A DNA stretch of 33,721 nucleotides. It comes from Xanthomonas euvesicatoria pv. euvesicatoria. GTDB lineage: Bacteria; Pseudomonadota; Gammaproteobacteria; Xanthomonadales; Xanthomonadaceae. Both the position numbers and the translations under genes were made by a program. Shown here one piece after another: positions 1-6,864 of this stretch; within the stretch, counting starts at the first letter, position 1; the number at the start of each line of letters is the position of its first letter. The notes beneath the pieces are model-generated. The model made no database searches and had not been told where the DNA came from. It was given only the letters and a program-made list of their open reading frames with translations. Location of the stretch: the NCBI RefSeq assembly GCF_020880415.1, contig NZ_JAJIUJ010000097.1, positions 1 to 33,721 on the forward strand. The letters are read 5' to 3'.

Positions 1-390
1 GTTCGGTGCGTGCAATGCGGCAAGGGCAGCACGATGCGCATCGCGAGCCGTCGTCGGTCCGGCGCTGAAGAGCGCTCTTTGGGGCAGGTTGAGGTTTGGC
101 GCGGTCAGGGATTTCGTGGTTGTCCTTGCGACCAGCGACGCCACCGATGCCAGCACGGGTGCTGGCATGCATCTGGTTGCCGCGACGTCATGCAGCTGCG
201 TGCGCTACACACACTTACGCGGCCGCGCGCGCGGGGTGCGCAGGGTGCGCGTCGCTGCAGCGACTGGCCCTGGCATGCTGCAAGATGCCAAGCGCGACGG
301 CTGGATCATATCCACCGCCCATCGCAACCCTGCGCGGCGCCTGAGCAAACGCAATCCGCCGCCGCGTCCGCTGCGCAGTGCTGGGAAACG
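1..390. other. Gene-free window edge
   Basis: No open frame here has a recognisable protein family or a convincing start, and the long overlapping frames are GC-rich shadows. A perfect inverted repeat (arms 147-155 and 160-168, four-base loop) is present but has no T-tract on either side, so I do not call it a terminator. The stretch lies downstream of the minus-strand DUF3106-like gene. Confidence 0.5.
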
Positions 391-882
391 TCAGTCCTCG
401 ACCGGCGGATGCTCGCGCAACCAAGCACTGCGCTCGGCCGGGCTCATCTTCTGCCAGCGTTGCTGCAGTTCGTTGCGCTGCTGCGGGTTGAGCGTGCGCA
501 TGCGGTCGAACAAGGCCTTGGCCTCGCGGCGTTGCTCCGGACTCATGTTGCGGAAGCGGTCCATGCCGGCCTTGGCCTGCTTGCGCTGCTCGGGCGTCAT
601 GTCCAGCCAGCGGCGGGCGTGCCGGTACATCCTGGGACGTTCTTCGGGCACGTCGTTCCAGCGCTCGCGCAGCGCATCGATCATGACCTGGCGCTGCTGC
701 TTGGTCAGTTGGTCCCACTCGGGCATGGGCGTCTCGTCACGCGGACCTTGGCCGCGTGGGCCAGGCGCGTCCATGGGCGGACCCGGGGGAGGAGGTCCGG
801 GTGGGCCGTCCTGAGCCAGCGTGGAGGCGCATGGCCCGGTGCACAGCAACAGGGTCAACAGCAGGCGGGTGGTGTGGGTCAT
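391..882 (-). CDS. DUF3106-like periplasmic protein with SPEQR-type helical repeats
   Basis: The protein has 163 residues. An N-terminal signal peptide (residues 1-23, ending STLAQ) is followed by a Pro/Gly-rich linker (about 25-50) and then a highly charged helical region. That region repeats a short theme four times: LTKQQRQ, MTPEQRKQ, MSPEQRRE and MSPAERSAW, with a related LNPQQRN segment. This is the pattern of DUF3106 proteins, which resemble small periplasmic Spy/CnrX-like helical proteins only in general character. It is the third gene of a minus-strand operon behind an ECF sigma factor and a single-span membrane protein, with five bases between the preceding stop and its ATG. I infer a periplasmic sensor or envelope-stress role; the function is not known. 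The start is supported by the signal peptide immediately after it. Confidence 0.8.
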   Translation of the reverse strand: MTHTTRLLLTLLLCTGPCASTLAQDGPPGPPPPGPPMDAPGPRGQGPRDETPMPEWDQLTKQQRQVMIDALRERWNDVPEERPRMYRHARRWLDMTPEQRKQAKAGMDRFRNMSPEQRREAKALFDRMRTLNPQQRNELQQRWQKMSPAERSAWLREHPPVED

Positions 883-887
883 CGTGC

Positions 888-1238
888 TTATTCCATGGCC
901 AGGGCGGTGTCGGAGCCGAGCCAGACATACAGGTCCGGGTTCTGGGCCAGCAGGTCGTCTGTCTCGGTGGTGGCGCTGGTGCTGGCAACCGGCGAGGTCG
1001 GCGCGGTGCCAGAGGAGACGCTTTGGCTCGGATGCAGCTGCAGGCCGATGCCGATCACCAGCAGGCCCGAGCACGCGGTGGCCAGCAACCAGTAGCCACG
1101 TCGGCTGCGCGTCGGGGCCGCGGCGTGGCGGGCCTGGCGCAGGCGCGCCAGGGTTTGCGGCGGCAGGCTGGTCAGCGCGGTGGCGTGCAGCTGGCGCAGC
1201 TGCGCATCCAGCCGGGCGGGGTCGTGGGAGCGGTTCAC
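888..1238 (-). CDS. Single-span membrane protein, probable anti-sigma partner (DUF3619-like)
   Basis: The protein has 116 residues and starts at a GTG that overlaps the sigma factor stop in a GTGA junction, so translation is probably coupled. The N-terminal cytoplasmic part contains LPPQTLARLRQARHAA (about residues 25-40). One membrane helix follows at about 49-68 (WLLATACSGLLVIGIGLQL), then a Ser/Thr/Pro-rich periplasmic segment and a C-terminal DLLAQNPDLYVWLGSD motif. The layout resembles small DUF3619 proteins found between a sigma factor and DUF3106 in other proteobacteria. There is no HxxxCxxC zinc anti-sigma motif, so any sigma binding would not be of the classical ZAS type. The anti-sigma role is inferred from gene order and topology only. 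Confidence 0.7.
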   Translation of the reverse strand: MNRSHDPARLDAQLRQLHATALTSLPPQTLARLRQARHAAAPTRSRRGYWLLATACSGLLVIGIGLQLHPSQSVSSGTAPTSPVASTSATTETDDLLAQNPDLYVWLGSDTALAME

Positions 1239-1798
1239 AGGAAATCCTCGAACTGTTTTTGCAACGCGTCGCGCGCGCGCGACAGGTGGGTTTTGACCGA
1301 GCCTTCGGAGCAGCCCATCGCCTTGGCAGTGGTGGCCACGTCCAGGTCTTCGAGCACGCGCAGAGTGAAGGCTTCGCGCTGGCGCGCCGGCAATGTGCGC
1401 AATGCATCGACCAGCCGTTGGTAGGCCTGTCGATGCTGTTGTTCGTCGACCGGTCCGGTGCCGGGGTCGGCCCAGTCGATCGGACCTTCGTCGTCGGCGC
1501 GCTCGGCCGGTGCCCAGAACTTCAGACGAAAGCTGCGTCGCCGCTGCAGGTCGATGATGCGGCTGCGCAGGATGCTCCAGAACAGCGGCGTCCATTCCTC
1601 GGCCGGCCGTTCGCGGTAGCCCAGCAGCTTCACCATGGCGTCCTGCACGGCGTCCAGCGCATCTTCGCGGTGCCGCAATCCGGCCTCGGCAAAACGGAAG
1701 GCACGCGGCCCGATGCCGGCCAAAAATGCATCCAGCGACACCGGTGCGGTGGCGGCCGGTGCGGTAGCTTGCGGATCGAAAGGAGTTCCCACCAGCAC
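1235..1798 (-). CDS. ECF-type RNA polymerase sigma factor
   Basis: The protein is about 187 residues, the usual length for ECF sigma factors. Region 2 is visible as DALDAVQDAMVKLL followed by WTPLFWSILRSRIIDLQRRR. Region 4 is LRTLPARQREAFTLRVLEDL followed by a helix-turn-helix ending GCSEGSVKTHLSRARDAL. It should direct RNA polymerase to a small regulon, probably including its own operon with the two envelope proteins that follow. I chose the GTG at 1798 because GGAAG lies seven bases upstream; a GTG at 1792 is the alternative and is less well spaced. The gene diverges from pntAB-pntB across 123 bases. Confidence 0.85.
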   Translation of the reverse strand: MLVGTPFDPQATAPAATAPVSLDAFLAGIGPRAFRFAEAGLRHREDALDAVQDAMVKLLGYRERPAEEWTPLFWSILRSRIIDLQRRRSFRLKFWAPAERADDEGPIDWADPGTGPVDEQQHRQAYQRLVDALRTLPARQREAFTLRVLEDLDVATTAKAMGCSEGSVKTHLSRARDALQKQFEDFL

Positions 1799-1881
1799 AG
1801 CGTAGCTTCCGCGGAGACGATACGACGTCAACGGGCGAGCGCGGATTCGGTTGACAGGCGCCCGCACGGGCGTGGCGTGGG

Positions 1882-1887
1882 TATGAT
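1882..1887 (+). promoter_or_regulatory. Candidate -10 element for pntAB-pntB
   Basis: TATGAT, five of six matches to the sigma-70 -10 hexamer, lies 34 bases before the pntAB start. A perfect TTGACA at 1851-1856 is 25 bases upstream, too far to be its -35. A small inverted repeat (1859-1864 and 1867-1872) lies between the two. Only the -10 is proposed, with low confidence. Confidence 0.3.
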
Positions 1888-1921
1888 CGGCGGGCCGCAC
1901 CGGCCAGTGGAGCCAGAGACG

Positions 1922-2227
1922 ATGAGCGACGGATTCGTAGCGCTGTACATCTTCATGCTGGCGGCCATCGCCGGCCATGTGATCATCTCGCGGGTGCCGG
2001 TGATCCTGCATACGCCGCTGATGTCCGGTTCCAACTTCATCCACGGCATCGTGTTGATCGGGGCGATGGTGGTGCTGGGGCATGCCGACACCACACTGGA
2101 AAAAGCGCTGGGATTTGTCGCAGTGGCGCTGGGCGCGGGCAACGCAGCGGGCGGTTATGTGGTGACCGAGCGAATGCTGGAGATGTTCAAGTCCAGCAAG
2201 AAGCCGCCGGGCGGGGATGCGCCATGA
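1922..2227 (+). CDS. pntAB: NAD(P) transhydrogenase subunit alpha, membrane part (PntAB / alpha-2)
   Basis: The protein has 101 residues with three hydrophobic helices: FVALYIFMLAAIAGHVII (about 5-22), the SGSNFIHGIVLIGAMVVLG segment (about 35-53) and a third around ALGFVAVALGAGNAAGGYVV. This is the separate membrane-domain subunit found where the alpha chain is split into PntAA and PntAB. With PntB it forms the proton channel of the proton-translocating transhydrogenase, which transfers hydride between NADH and NADP+. The stop overlaps the pntB start as ATGA. The gene for the NAD(H)-binding subunit PntAA is not next to it; the space upstream is taken by the oppositely oriented sigma operon. 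Confidence 0.93.
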   Translation: MSDGFVALYIFMLAAIAGHVIISRVPVILHTPLMSGSNFIHGIVLIGAMVVLGHADTTLEKALGFVAVALGAGNAAGGYVVTERMLEMFKSSKKPPGGDAP

Positions 2228-3681
2228 ACGTGTCTATTGCCCAATTGCTGTCGTGGCTGGTGAAGTCGAGCTATCTGGTGGCAGCGACCTTGTTCCTGCT
2301 CGGTCTGCAGCGCATGGCCTCGCCATTGAGCGCGCGCAGCGGCATCCGCTGGGCCGGGCTGGGCATGTTGATCGCCACCGTGGCCACGTTCTTCCTGCCC
2401 GAGCTGCACAACATGCCGCTGATCCTGGCGGCATTGGCGATCGGCACCGGCGTGGCGTGGGGGTCGGCCAGGAAGGTCGCCATCACCGACATGCCGCAGA
2501 TGGTGGCGCTGTACAACGGCATGGGCGGCGGCTCGGCGGCGGCGATCGGTGCAGTGGAGCTGCTGCGGTTTTCGTTCTTCGCCAATCGCGACACGGCGCA
2601 CTGGAGCGCGCAGGCGATTGCGCAGCTGGCGGCGCGGCAGCCGGACACCACCACGGTGGTGCTGGCGGTGATCGGTTCGGCGATCGGGGCGGTGTCGCTG
2701 TCGGGGTCGGTCATCGCGTGGGCCAAGCTCGACGGCCGGCTGGACCGGCGGGTGACCTTCCCCGGTCAACAGGTGTTCAATCTGGTGGTGGCCGTGGCGG
2801 TGCTGGCCCTGGCCGTCTGGGCGGCGAGCAGTCTGCAGCCGTTGGCGATCATTGCGTTCTTCGTGGTGGCGTTGGCCTTGGGCGTGCTGATGACGCTACC
2901 GATCGGCGGTGCCGACATGCCGGTGGTGATTTCGCTCTACAACGCGTTTACCGGGCTGGCGGTGGCGTTCGAGGGCTATGTGCTCGGCAATGAGGCATTG
3001 ATCATCGCCGGCATGATGGTCGGCGCCGCCGGCATCTTGCTGACGCGGTTGATGGCCAAGGCGATGAATCGGCCGATCGGCGGCGTGCTGTTTTCCAACT
3101 TCGGCGGTGGCGGGCAGGCGCAGGAAATCAGCGGTGTGCAGAAGCCGATCGAGGCCGGCGATGTGGCGGCGATGATGGCCTTTGCCGAGCGGGTGGTGAT
3201 CGTGCCCGGCTATGGCATGGCAGTGGCGCAGGCACAGCACAAGATCTGGGAGCTGGCGCAGCGCTTGATGGCGCGCGGGGTCAAGGTGAAGTTTGCGATC
3301 CATCCGGTCGCCGGGCGCATGCCCGGGCACATGAACGTGCTGCTGGCCGAGGCCGGTGTGCCCTACGATCTGATCGCCGACATGGACGACATCAATCCGG
3401 AATTTGCCAGCACCGACGTGTCGCTGGTGATCGGTGCCAACGACGTGGTCAATCCGGTTGCCAAAACCGATCCGGCCAGCCCGATCTACGGCATGCCGAT
3501 TCTGGACGTGGTCAATTCGCGCAACACGGTGGTGATCAAGCGCGGCAAGGGGACGGGCTTTGCAGGCATCGAGAATGCGCTGTTCTACGCCGACAACACG
3601 CGCATGTTGTACGGCGATGGAGCAGAAGCCGCTGGTGCGCTGGTGAGCGAATTGAAAGCGCTGGATGGCGGCGGGCATTGA
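2224..3681 (+). CDS. pntB: NAD(P) transhydrogenase subunit beta (PntB)
   Basis: The protein has 485 residues, near the usual length for PntB. The N-terminal half is a run of membrane helices forming domain II. The C-terminal part is the NADP(H)-binding domain III, with the signatures PGYGMAVAQAQ, HPVAGRMPGHMNVLLAEAG, DDINPEFASTDV, GANDVVNPVAKTDPASPIYG and RGKGTGFAGIENALFY. It is an inner-membrane enzyme that uses the proton gradient to make NADPH from NADH. The start overlaps the pntAB stop by four bases, so the two subunits are co-translated. Confidence 0.97.
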   Translation: MNVSIAQLLSWLVKSSYLVAATLFLLGLQRMASPLSARSGIRWAGLGMLIATVATFFLPELHNMPLILAALAIGTGVAWGSARKVAITDMPQMVALYNGMGGGSAAAIGAVELLRFSFFANRDTAHWSAQAIAQLAARQPDTTTVVLAVIGSAIGAVSLSGSVIAWAKLDGRLDRRVTFPGQQVFNLVVAVAVLALAVWAASSLQPLAIIAFFVVALALGVLMTLPIGGADMPVVISLYNAFTGLAVAFEGYVLGNEALIIAGMMVGAAGILLTRLMAKAMNRPIGGVLFSNFGGGGQAQEISGVQKPIEAGDVAAMMAFAERVVIVPGYGMAVAQAQHKIWELAQRLMARGVKVKFAIHPVAGRMPGHMNVLLAEAGVPYDLIADMDDINPEFASTDVSLVIGANDVVNPVAKTDPASPIYGMPILDVVNSRNTVVIKRGKGTGFAGIENALFYADNTRMLYGDGAEAAGALVSELKALDGGGH

Positions 3682-3805
3682 GTGCTGGTGTGTCGTCAGG
3701 CGCGCTCGGATGCTTGAGGCAACGCACGGTCGGTCGTGTCCTGTTGCGTTACAGGGGACGCTTACACGCGCGGATCAACGCCAGGGTTAGTCGAAGGCGC
3801 GGCGC

Positions 3806-3882
3806 CCTCACCGCTCGCGGGACACGCCGTCAATCCGTGCCTGGAGGCTCGATGGCGGCATTCATGCCGCCAACGGTCCCGC
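3806..3882 (+). repeat. Interspersed repeat, copy 1 (inverted relative to copy 2)
   Basis: The copy centres on a near-palindrome with arms GGCGGCAT at 3854-3861 and ATGCCGCC at 3864-3871. It aligns over about 70 bases with the reverse complement of 4027-4104, sharing the same palindromic core plus scattered identity such as the CTCACCG.TCGCG and CACGC segments. Confidence 0.65.
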
Positions 3883-4002
3883 AATCGGCAAGGGCACCGC
3901 GCCAGACAGTTTGCTGATTGCCTTGTTCAAGAACAAAGGCACCGGGGCAGTTTTGCTTGCTGCTCTTTTGAACGCTACGCACCCGACCAACGTGACTGGT
4001 CC

Positions 4003-4104
4003 TTGCCCGCCCACCGTCGCGGAACCCCCGGCGGCATGGATGCCGCCAAGGAGCTTACAAGGACGTACTTGCAGCGTGGCTCGCGATGGTGGGCGGGCAC
4101 GGAT
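4003..4104 (-). repeat. Interspersed repeat, copy 2, inside a long hairpin
   Basis: The copy has the same core as copy 1: GGCGGCAT at 4030-4037 and ATGCCGCC at 4040-4047. It is flanked by an outer inverted repeat, a TTGCCCGCCCACCGTCGCG arm at 4003-4021 and CGCGATGGTGGGCGGGCAC at 4082-4100. On one strand this can fold into a long, branched hairpin. I saw no transposase gene and no target-site duplication, so it would be a non-autonomous or REP-like element at most. Confidence 0.65.
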
Positions 4105-4246
4105 CCTGCGGCAAACGCGCAGCGCTTTCCGATGTATCTCTGATGGGAGCGATGGCGCTTGACGAGCACCGGCGCTCGAATCTGTGCAGCTGACGCGTCA
4201 GCTTCAACGACGTGCGATGTTGGCTACTGAAACAATCGCGCCTGGC

Positions 4247-4666
4247 TCAACGCGCCGCCCACCACGCCACCAACAGTGCGGCGGCGTAGCACAGCAAGTC
4301 GAAGCCGTTGTTGGCCAGTTGCAGCAGCGTCCAGGCCAGGCCGGTGCCCATCTTCTGTGCCGAGGTCCACGGGTCCAGGCCCAGCGGTCCGCCCAGTTGC
4401 GCCGAGGCGATGCCCCAGTTGGCGCCCGCGATGATCAGCGCCGTCGCCACCATGGCCACGCCGATGCGCAGGCGGCCTGCATGCAGGGTGCCCAGGCGCA
4501 GCATCCAGACGATCTCCAGTGCTGCGACCACGGCCATCCAGCCGGCCTGGTTGCCCAGGGCCAGGGCGATGAGCAGCCAGGCGATGAGGGCGGTGACGCA
4601 TCCCAGCAACAGGAGCGGGGGCCAGAGCCAGTGGGCCGTTCTGGCGGACGCGGTGGTGGGCGGCAT
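4247..4666 (-). CDS. Small four-helix inner-membrane protein, function unknown
   Basis: The protein has 139 residues. Four hydrophobic stretches are visible, at about residues 14-37 (WPPLLLLGCVTALIAWLL...), 43-60, 70-90 (VAMVATALIIAGANWG) and 121-138 (FDLLCYAAALLVAWWAAR). The ATG at 4666 is chosen because AGGAG lies six bases upstream; two upstream in-frame ATGs have no such site. I recognise no family motif. It is transcribed away from sufT and ends next to the repeat-bearing stretch. Confidence 0.75.
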   Translation of the reverse strand: MPPTTASARTAHWLWPPLLLLGCVTALIAWLLIALALGNQAGWMAVVAALEIVWMLRLGTLHAGRLRIGVAMVATALIIAGANWGIASAQLGGPLGLDPWTSAQKMGTGLAWTLLQLANNGFDLLCYAAALLVAWWAAR

Positions 4667-4799
4667 TGGAGCTCCTGACAGTGCGCACATGATAGAGCGC
4701 GCGCCGGCCTTTGCGACGCACGCCACGCCACGACAGTGCGGCTGATGGAATGCAGCGTCGTTCCCGGCTGGCGCGGTGGCCGGCGGCGGTGGCGTCGTG

Positions 4800-4818
4800 G
4801 TCGGCTAGAATGGCCGAC
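4800..4818 (+). promoter_or_regulatory. -10 element inside an inverted repeat, upstream of sufT
   Basis: TAGAAT at 4806-4811 is a good sigma-70 -10 hexamer, 41 bases before the sufT start. It is framed exactly by a six-base inverted repeat, GTCGGC at 4800-4805 and GCCGAC at 4813-4818. No matching -35 is visible. The palindrome could be an operator covering the -10. Confidence 0.4.
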
Positions 4819-4852
4819 TTGCGCGCGACCTGCGCGGCCCCATATCCAGCCC

Positions 4853-5407
4853 ATGTATTCCCGTAGCAGCGAACCCGTCCAGTTCGAACGCGATTGCGAT
4901 GCCGTCATGGTGCCGCAGGGCGATTCGGTGACCCTGCCCGCAGGCAGTTACGGCTATATCACCCAGGCGCTGGGTGGCAGCTATACCGTCTTTGTCGAAG
5001 GCAATCTGTTCCGCATTGCCGGCAAGGACGGCGATGCGATCGGCAAGGAGCCGCCGCCGGGGCTGGAACTGCCCGCCAATGCCAGCGACGAAGAGGTGGA
5101 AGCGCTGGTGTGGCAGCAGCTGCGCACCTGTTTCGACCCGGAAATTCCCTTCAATATCGTCGATCTGGGCCTGGTCTACGAGGCGGTGGTCAGCCATCGC
5201 GAGGAAGACGACCAGCGCCGGGTCGACGTCAAGATGACCCTGACCGCGCCCGGTTGCGGGATGGGCGAAATCCTGGTCGACGATGTGCGCAGCAAGGTCG
5301 AGATGATCCCGACCATCGCCGAGGCCGACGTCGAGCTGGTGTTCGACCCGCCGTGGGGCCGGCATATGATGTCCGAAGCGGCCCGTCTCGAGACCGGCAT
5401 GCTCTGA
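4853..5407 (+). CDS. sufT: Putative Fe-S cluster assembly protein SufT (MIP18/DUF59 family)
   Basis: The protein has 184 residues. The N-terminal part (about 1-65) is the SufT-specific extension, including the LPAGSYGYITQALGGSYTV segment. Residues about 78-175 form the DUF59/MIP18 domain, with DPEIPFNIVDLGLVYE (95-110) and TAPGCGMGEILVDDV (131-145) around the conserved Cys135. SufT-type proteins help mature iron-sulfur proteins. The core suf genes are not in this window. ilvE follows after 64 bases on the same strand, so the two may be co-transcribed. The ATG at 4853 starts the conserved region; no strong ribosome binding site is visible. Confidence 0.9.
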   Translation: MYSRSSEPVQFERDCDAVMVPQGDSVTLPAGSYGYITQALGGSYTVFVEGNLFRIAGKDGDAIGKEPPPGLELPANASDEEVEALVWQQLRTCFDPEIPFNIVDLGLVYEAVVSHREEDDQRRVDVKMTLTAPGCGMGEILVDDVRSKVEMIPTIAEADVELVFDPPWGRHMMSEAARLETGML

Positions 5408-5471
5408 TCGTCACGCGCCATGTCCACGATGTGGCGCTGCGTCCTTTCGCCCGCCATACAGGAATCTCCCG

Positions 5472-6557
5472 GTGTCCGTGTCCTTCGCTTCCACCCGTTC
5501 TCCGTCGCCGCGCAGCGCCGACGAATTGTCCGTGATCCTGGCCGCACCCGGTTTCGGGCTGCATTTCACCGACCACATGGTCGCCATCTCCTGGAACAAC
5601 GAGCAGGGCTGGCACGACGCGCAAGTGCGCGCGTACGGCCCGCTGCAGCTGGATCCGGCAGCGTCGGTGCTGCATTACGGCCAGGAGATCTTCGAAGGCA
5701 TCAAGGCCTACCGGCACGCCGACGGCTCGATCTGGACCTTCCGTCCGCAGGCCAACGGCGAGCGCCTGCAGCGGTCGGCGCGCCGTCTGGCGCTGCCGGA
5801 ATTGCCGGTGGACCTGTTCGTCGAATCGTTGCGCCAGCTGGTCGCCGTGGACGGCAATTGGGTGCCGTCGGCGCCGGAGACCAGCCTGTATTTCCGCCCG
5901 TTCATGATTGCCGATGAGGCCTTCCTGGGCGTGCGTGCGGCGCACAAGGCGTCGTATTACGTGATCGCCAGCCCCGCCGGCCCGTATTTCGCCAAGGGCG
6001 TGGCACCGGTATCGATCTGGTTGTCCACCGAGTACGCACGTGCGGCCAAGGGCGGCACCGGTGCGGCCAAGTGCGGCGGCAACTACGCCGCCTCGCTGTT
6101 GCCGCAGCAGAAGGCCTATGCCCAGGCCTGCTCGCAGGTGTTGTTCCTGGACCCGGTGGAAGGCAAGTACATCGAAGAACTCGGTGGCATGAACGTGTTC
6201 CTGGTCTACAAGGACGGCACGTTGGTGACCCCGGAACTGTCCGGCAGCATCCTGGAAGGCATCACCCGCGACAGCATCCTGCAACTGGCCCGCGACCGTG
6301 GCATGCAGGTGATCGAGCGCAAGGTCGCCATCGACGAATGGAAGCAGGGCGTGGCCTCGGGCGAGATCACCGAGGTGTTTGCCTGCGGTACCGCGGCGGT
6401 GGTGACCCCCATCGGCGAGCTGAAGGGCGAGGGGTTCGCGGTGGGCGATCTGTCCGCGCCGGCGGGCGAGGTGACCATGTCGCTGCGCCAGGAACTGACC
6501 GATATCCAGTACGGCCGCGTGCCGGACCGCCACGGGTGGTTGGTGCGTTTGTCGTAA
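5472..6557 (+). CDS. ilvE: Branched-chain amino acid aminotransferase
   Basis: The protein has 361 residues, typical of the longer class IV BCAT (type II) group. It carries the family pattern YGQEIFEGIKAYR (69-81), the PLP lysine in GAAKCGGNYAAS (Lys200), EELGGMNVF near 240, and SGSILEGITRDSIL. It transfers the amino group between glutamate and the 2-keto acids of valine, leucine and isoleucine, the last step of their synthesis. The start is a GTG at 5472 with AGGAA about seven bases upstream. A strong hairpin terminator follows the stop. Confidence 0.96.
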   Translation: MSVSFASTRSPSPRSADELSVILAAPGFGLHFTDHMVAISWNNEQGWHDAQVRAYGPLQLDPAASVLHYGQEIFEGIKAYRHADGSIWTFRPQANGERLQRSARRLALPELPVDLFVESLRQLVAVDGNWVPSAPETSLYFRPFMIADEAFLGVRAAHKASYYVIASPAGPYFAKGVAPVSIWLSTEYARAAKGGTGAAKCGGNYAASLLPQQKAYAQACSQVLFLDPVEGKYIEELGGMNVFLVYKDGTLVTPELSGSILEGITRDSILQLARDRGMQVIERKVAIDEWKQGVASGEITEVFACGTAAVVTPIGELKGEGFAVGDLSAPAGEVTMSLRQELTDIQYGRVPDRHGWLVRLS

Positions 6558-6572
6558 GCAGACATATTCGTC

Positions 6573-6614
6573 AAACAAGGGCCTCCGTGTGTCAGCACGG
6601 GGGCCTTTTTGTTT
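6573..6614 (+). terminator. Rho-independent terminator of ilvE
   Basis: A ten-base stem (GGCCTCCGTG at 6580-6589 with CACGGGGGCC at 6596-6605, one G-U pair) and a six-base loop are followed by five T and then GTTT. The A-rich left flank also pairs with this tail, so it might work in both directions. Confidence 0.9.
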
Positions 6615-6727
6615 GCGTAACAGCAAAAAGACCCTTTTTCGCCTGGGAACCGGTCGAATTCAGCATGAGTCAAGTGTGATTGAAGTCACGCAATGACATT
6701 TTGATTTCGAAAATTACCAACTCCGTA

Positions 6728-6755
6728 TTGTCCAGTTCGGTTTCTTTGGGATAGT
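6728..6755 (+). promoter_or_regulatory. Candidate sigma-70 promoter of protease 1
   Basis: TTGTCC at 6728-6733 and GATAGT at 6750-6755 are each four of six to consensus, with a 16-base spacer. They lie in the AT-rich part of the intergenic region, about 110 bases before the ATG. It overlaps the PIP-box-like sequence, so the two readings partly compete. Confidence 0.4.
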
Positions 6756-6760
6756 TTCGC
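6736..6760 (+). promoter_or_regulatory. PIP-box-like HrpX site upstream of protease 1
   Basis: TTCGG at 6736-6740 and TTCGC at 6756-6760 are separated by exactly 15 bases. This fits the TTCGB-N15-TTCGB plant-inducible-promoter pattern recognised by HrpX. No YANNNT -10 motif is found 30-32 bases further on, so the match is incomplete. By rough base-composition estimate about one such match is expected by chance in a window this size; its place directly upstream of a secreted protease is what makes it notable. Confidence 0.4.
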
Positions 6761-6864
6761 TGAACGGATCGATAACAGGGGCGGTCCGGGGCACTGGGCC
6801 AGTCGCCATCGCGACGGTTTCGGAACTACCGCTTCGGCGGTTCTCTTGACTGGAAGGGAATTCG

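Larger units (their letters stand above)
3682..4246. other. Gene-free stretch holding Xanthomonas-type repeats
   Basis: There is no supported gene between pntB and the minus-strand membrane protein. The open frames here are short, lack family resemblance and run through repeat sequence. The stretch contains two inverted copies of a repeat, listed separately, and resembles intergenic repeat DNA I associate with Xanthomonas chromosomes. Confidence 0.6.
6615..6864. other. Upstream region of the first protease
   Basis: Without the terminator, this is the 250-base leader and promoter region of the first protease. It is relatively AT-rich at 6700-6760, where a candidate sigma-70 promoter and a PIP-box-like pair are found, listed separately. 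No gene is visible. Confidence 0.5.

Noticed and set aside
147..168. Perfect hairpin as a terminator
   Set aside because: No T-tract on either strand and more than 200 bases from the nearest gene end.
10..1095. Long plus-strand open frames over the sigma/DUF3106 operon
   Set aside because: They are antisense to three recognised genes, with no family resemblance and no ribosome binding site.
1851..1856. TTGACA upstream of pntAB as a -35
   Set aside because: The nearest good -10 (TATGAT at 1882) is 25 bases away, well outside the usual 16-18.
3678..4169. Several short open frames between pntB and the membrane protein
   Set aside because: They run through inverted repeat DNA, and the protein sequences are not recognisable and do not share one preferred frame.
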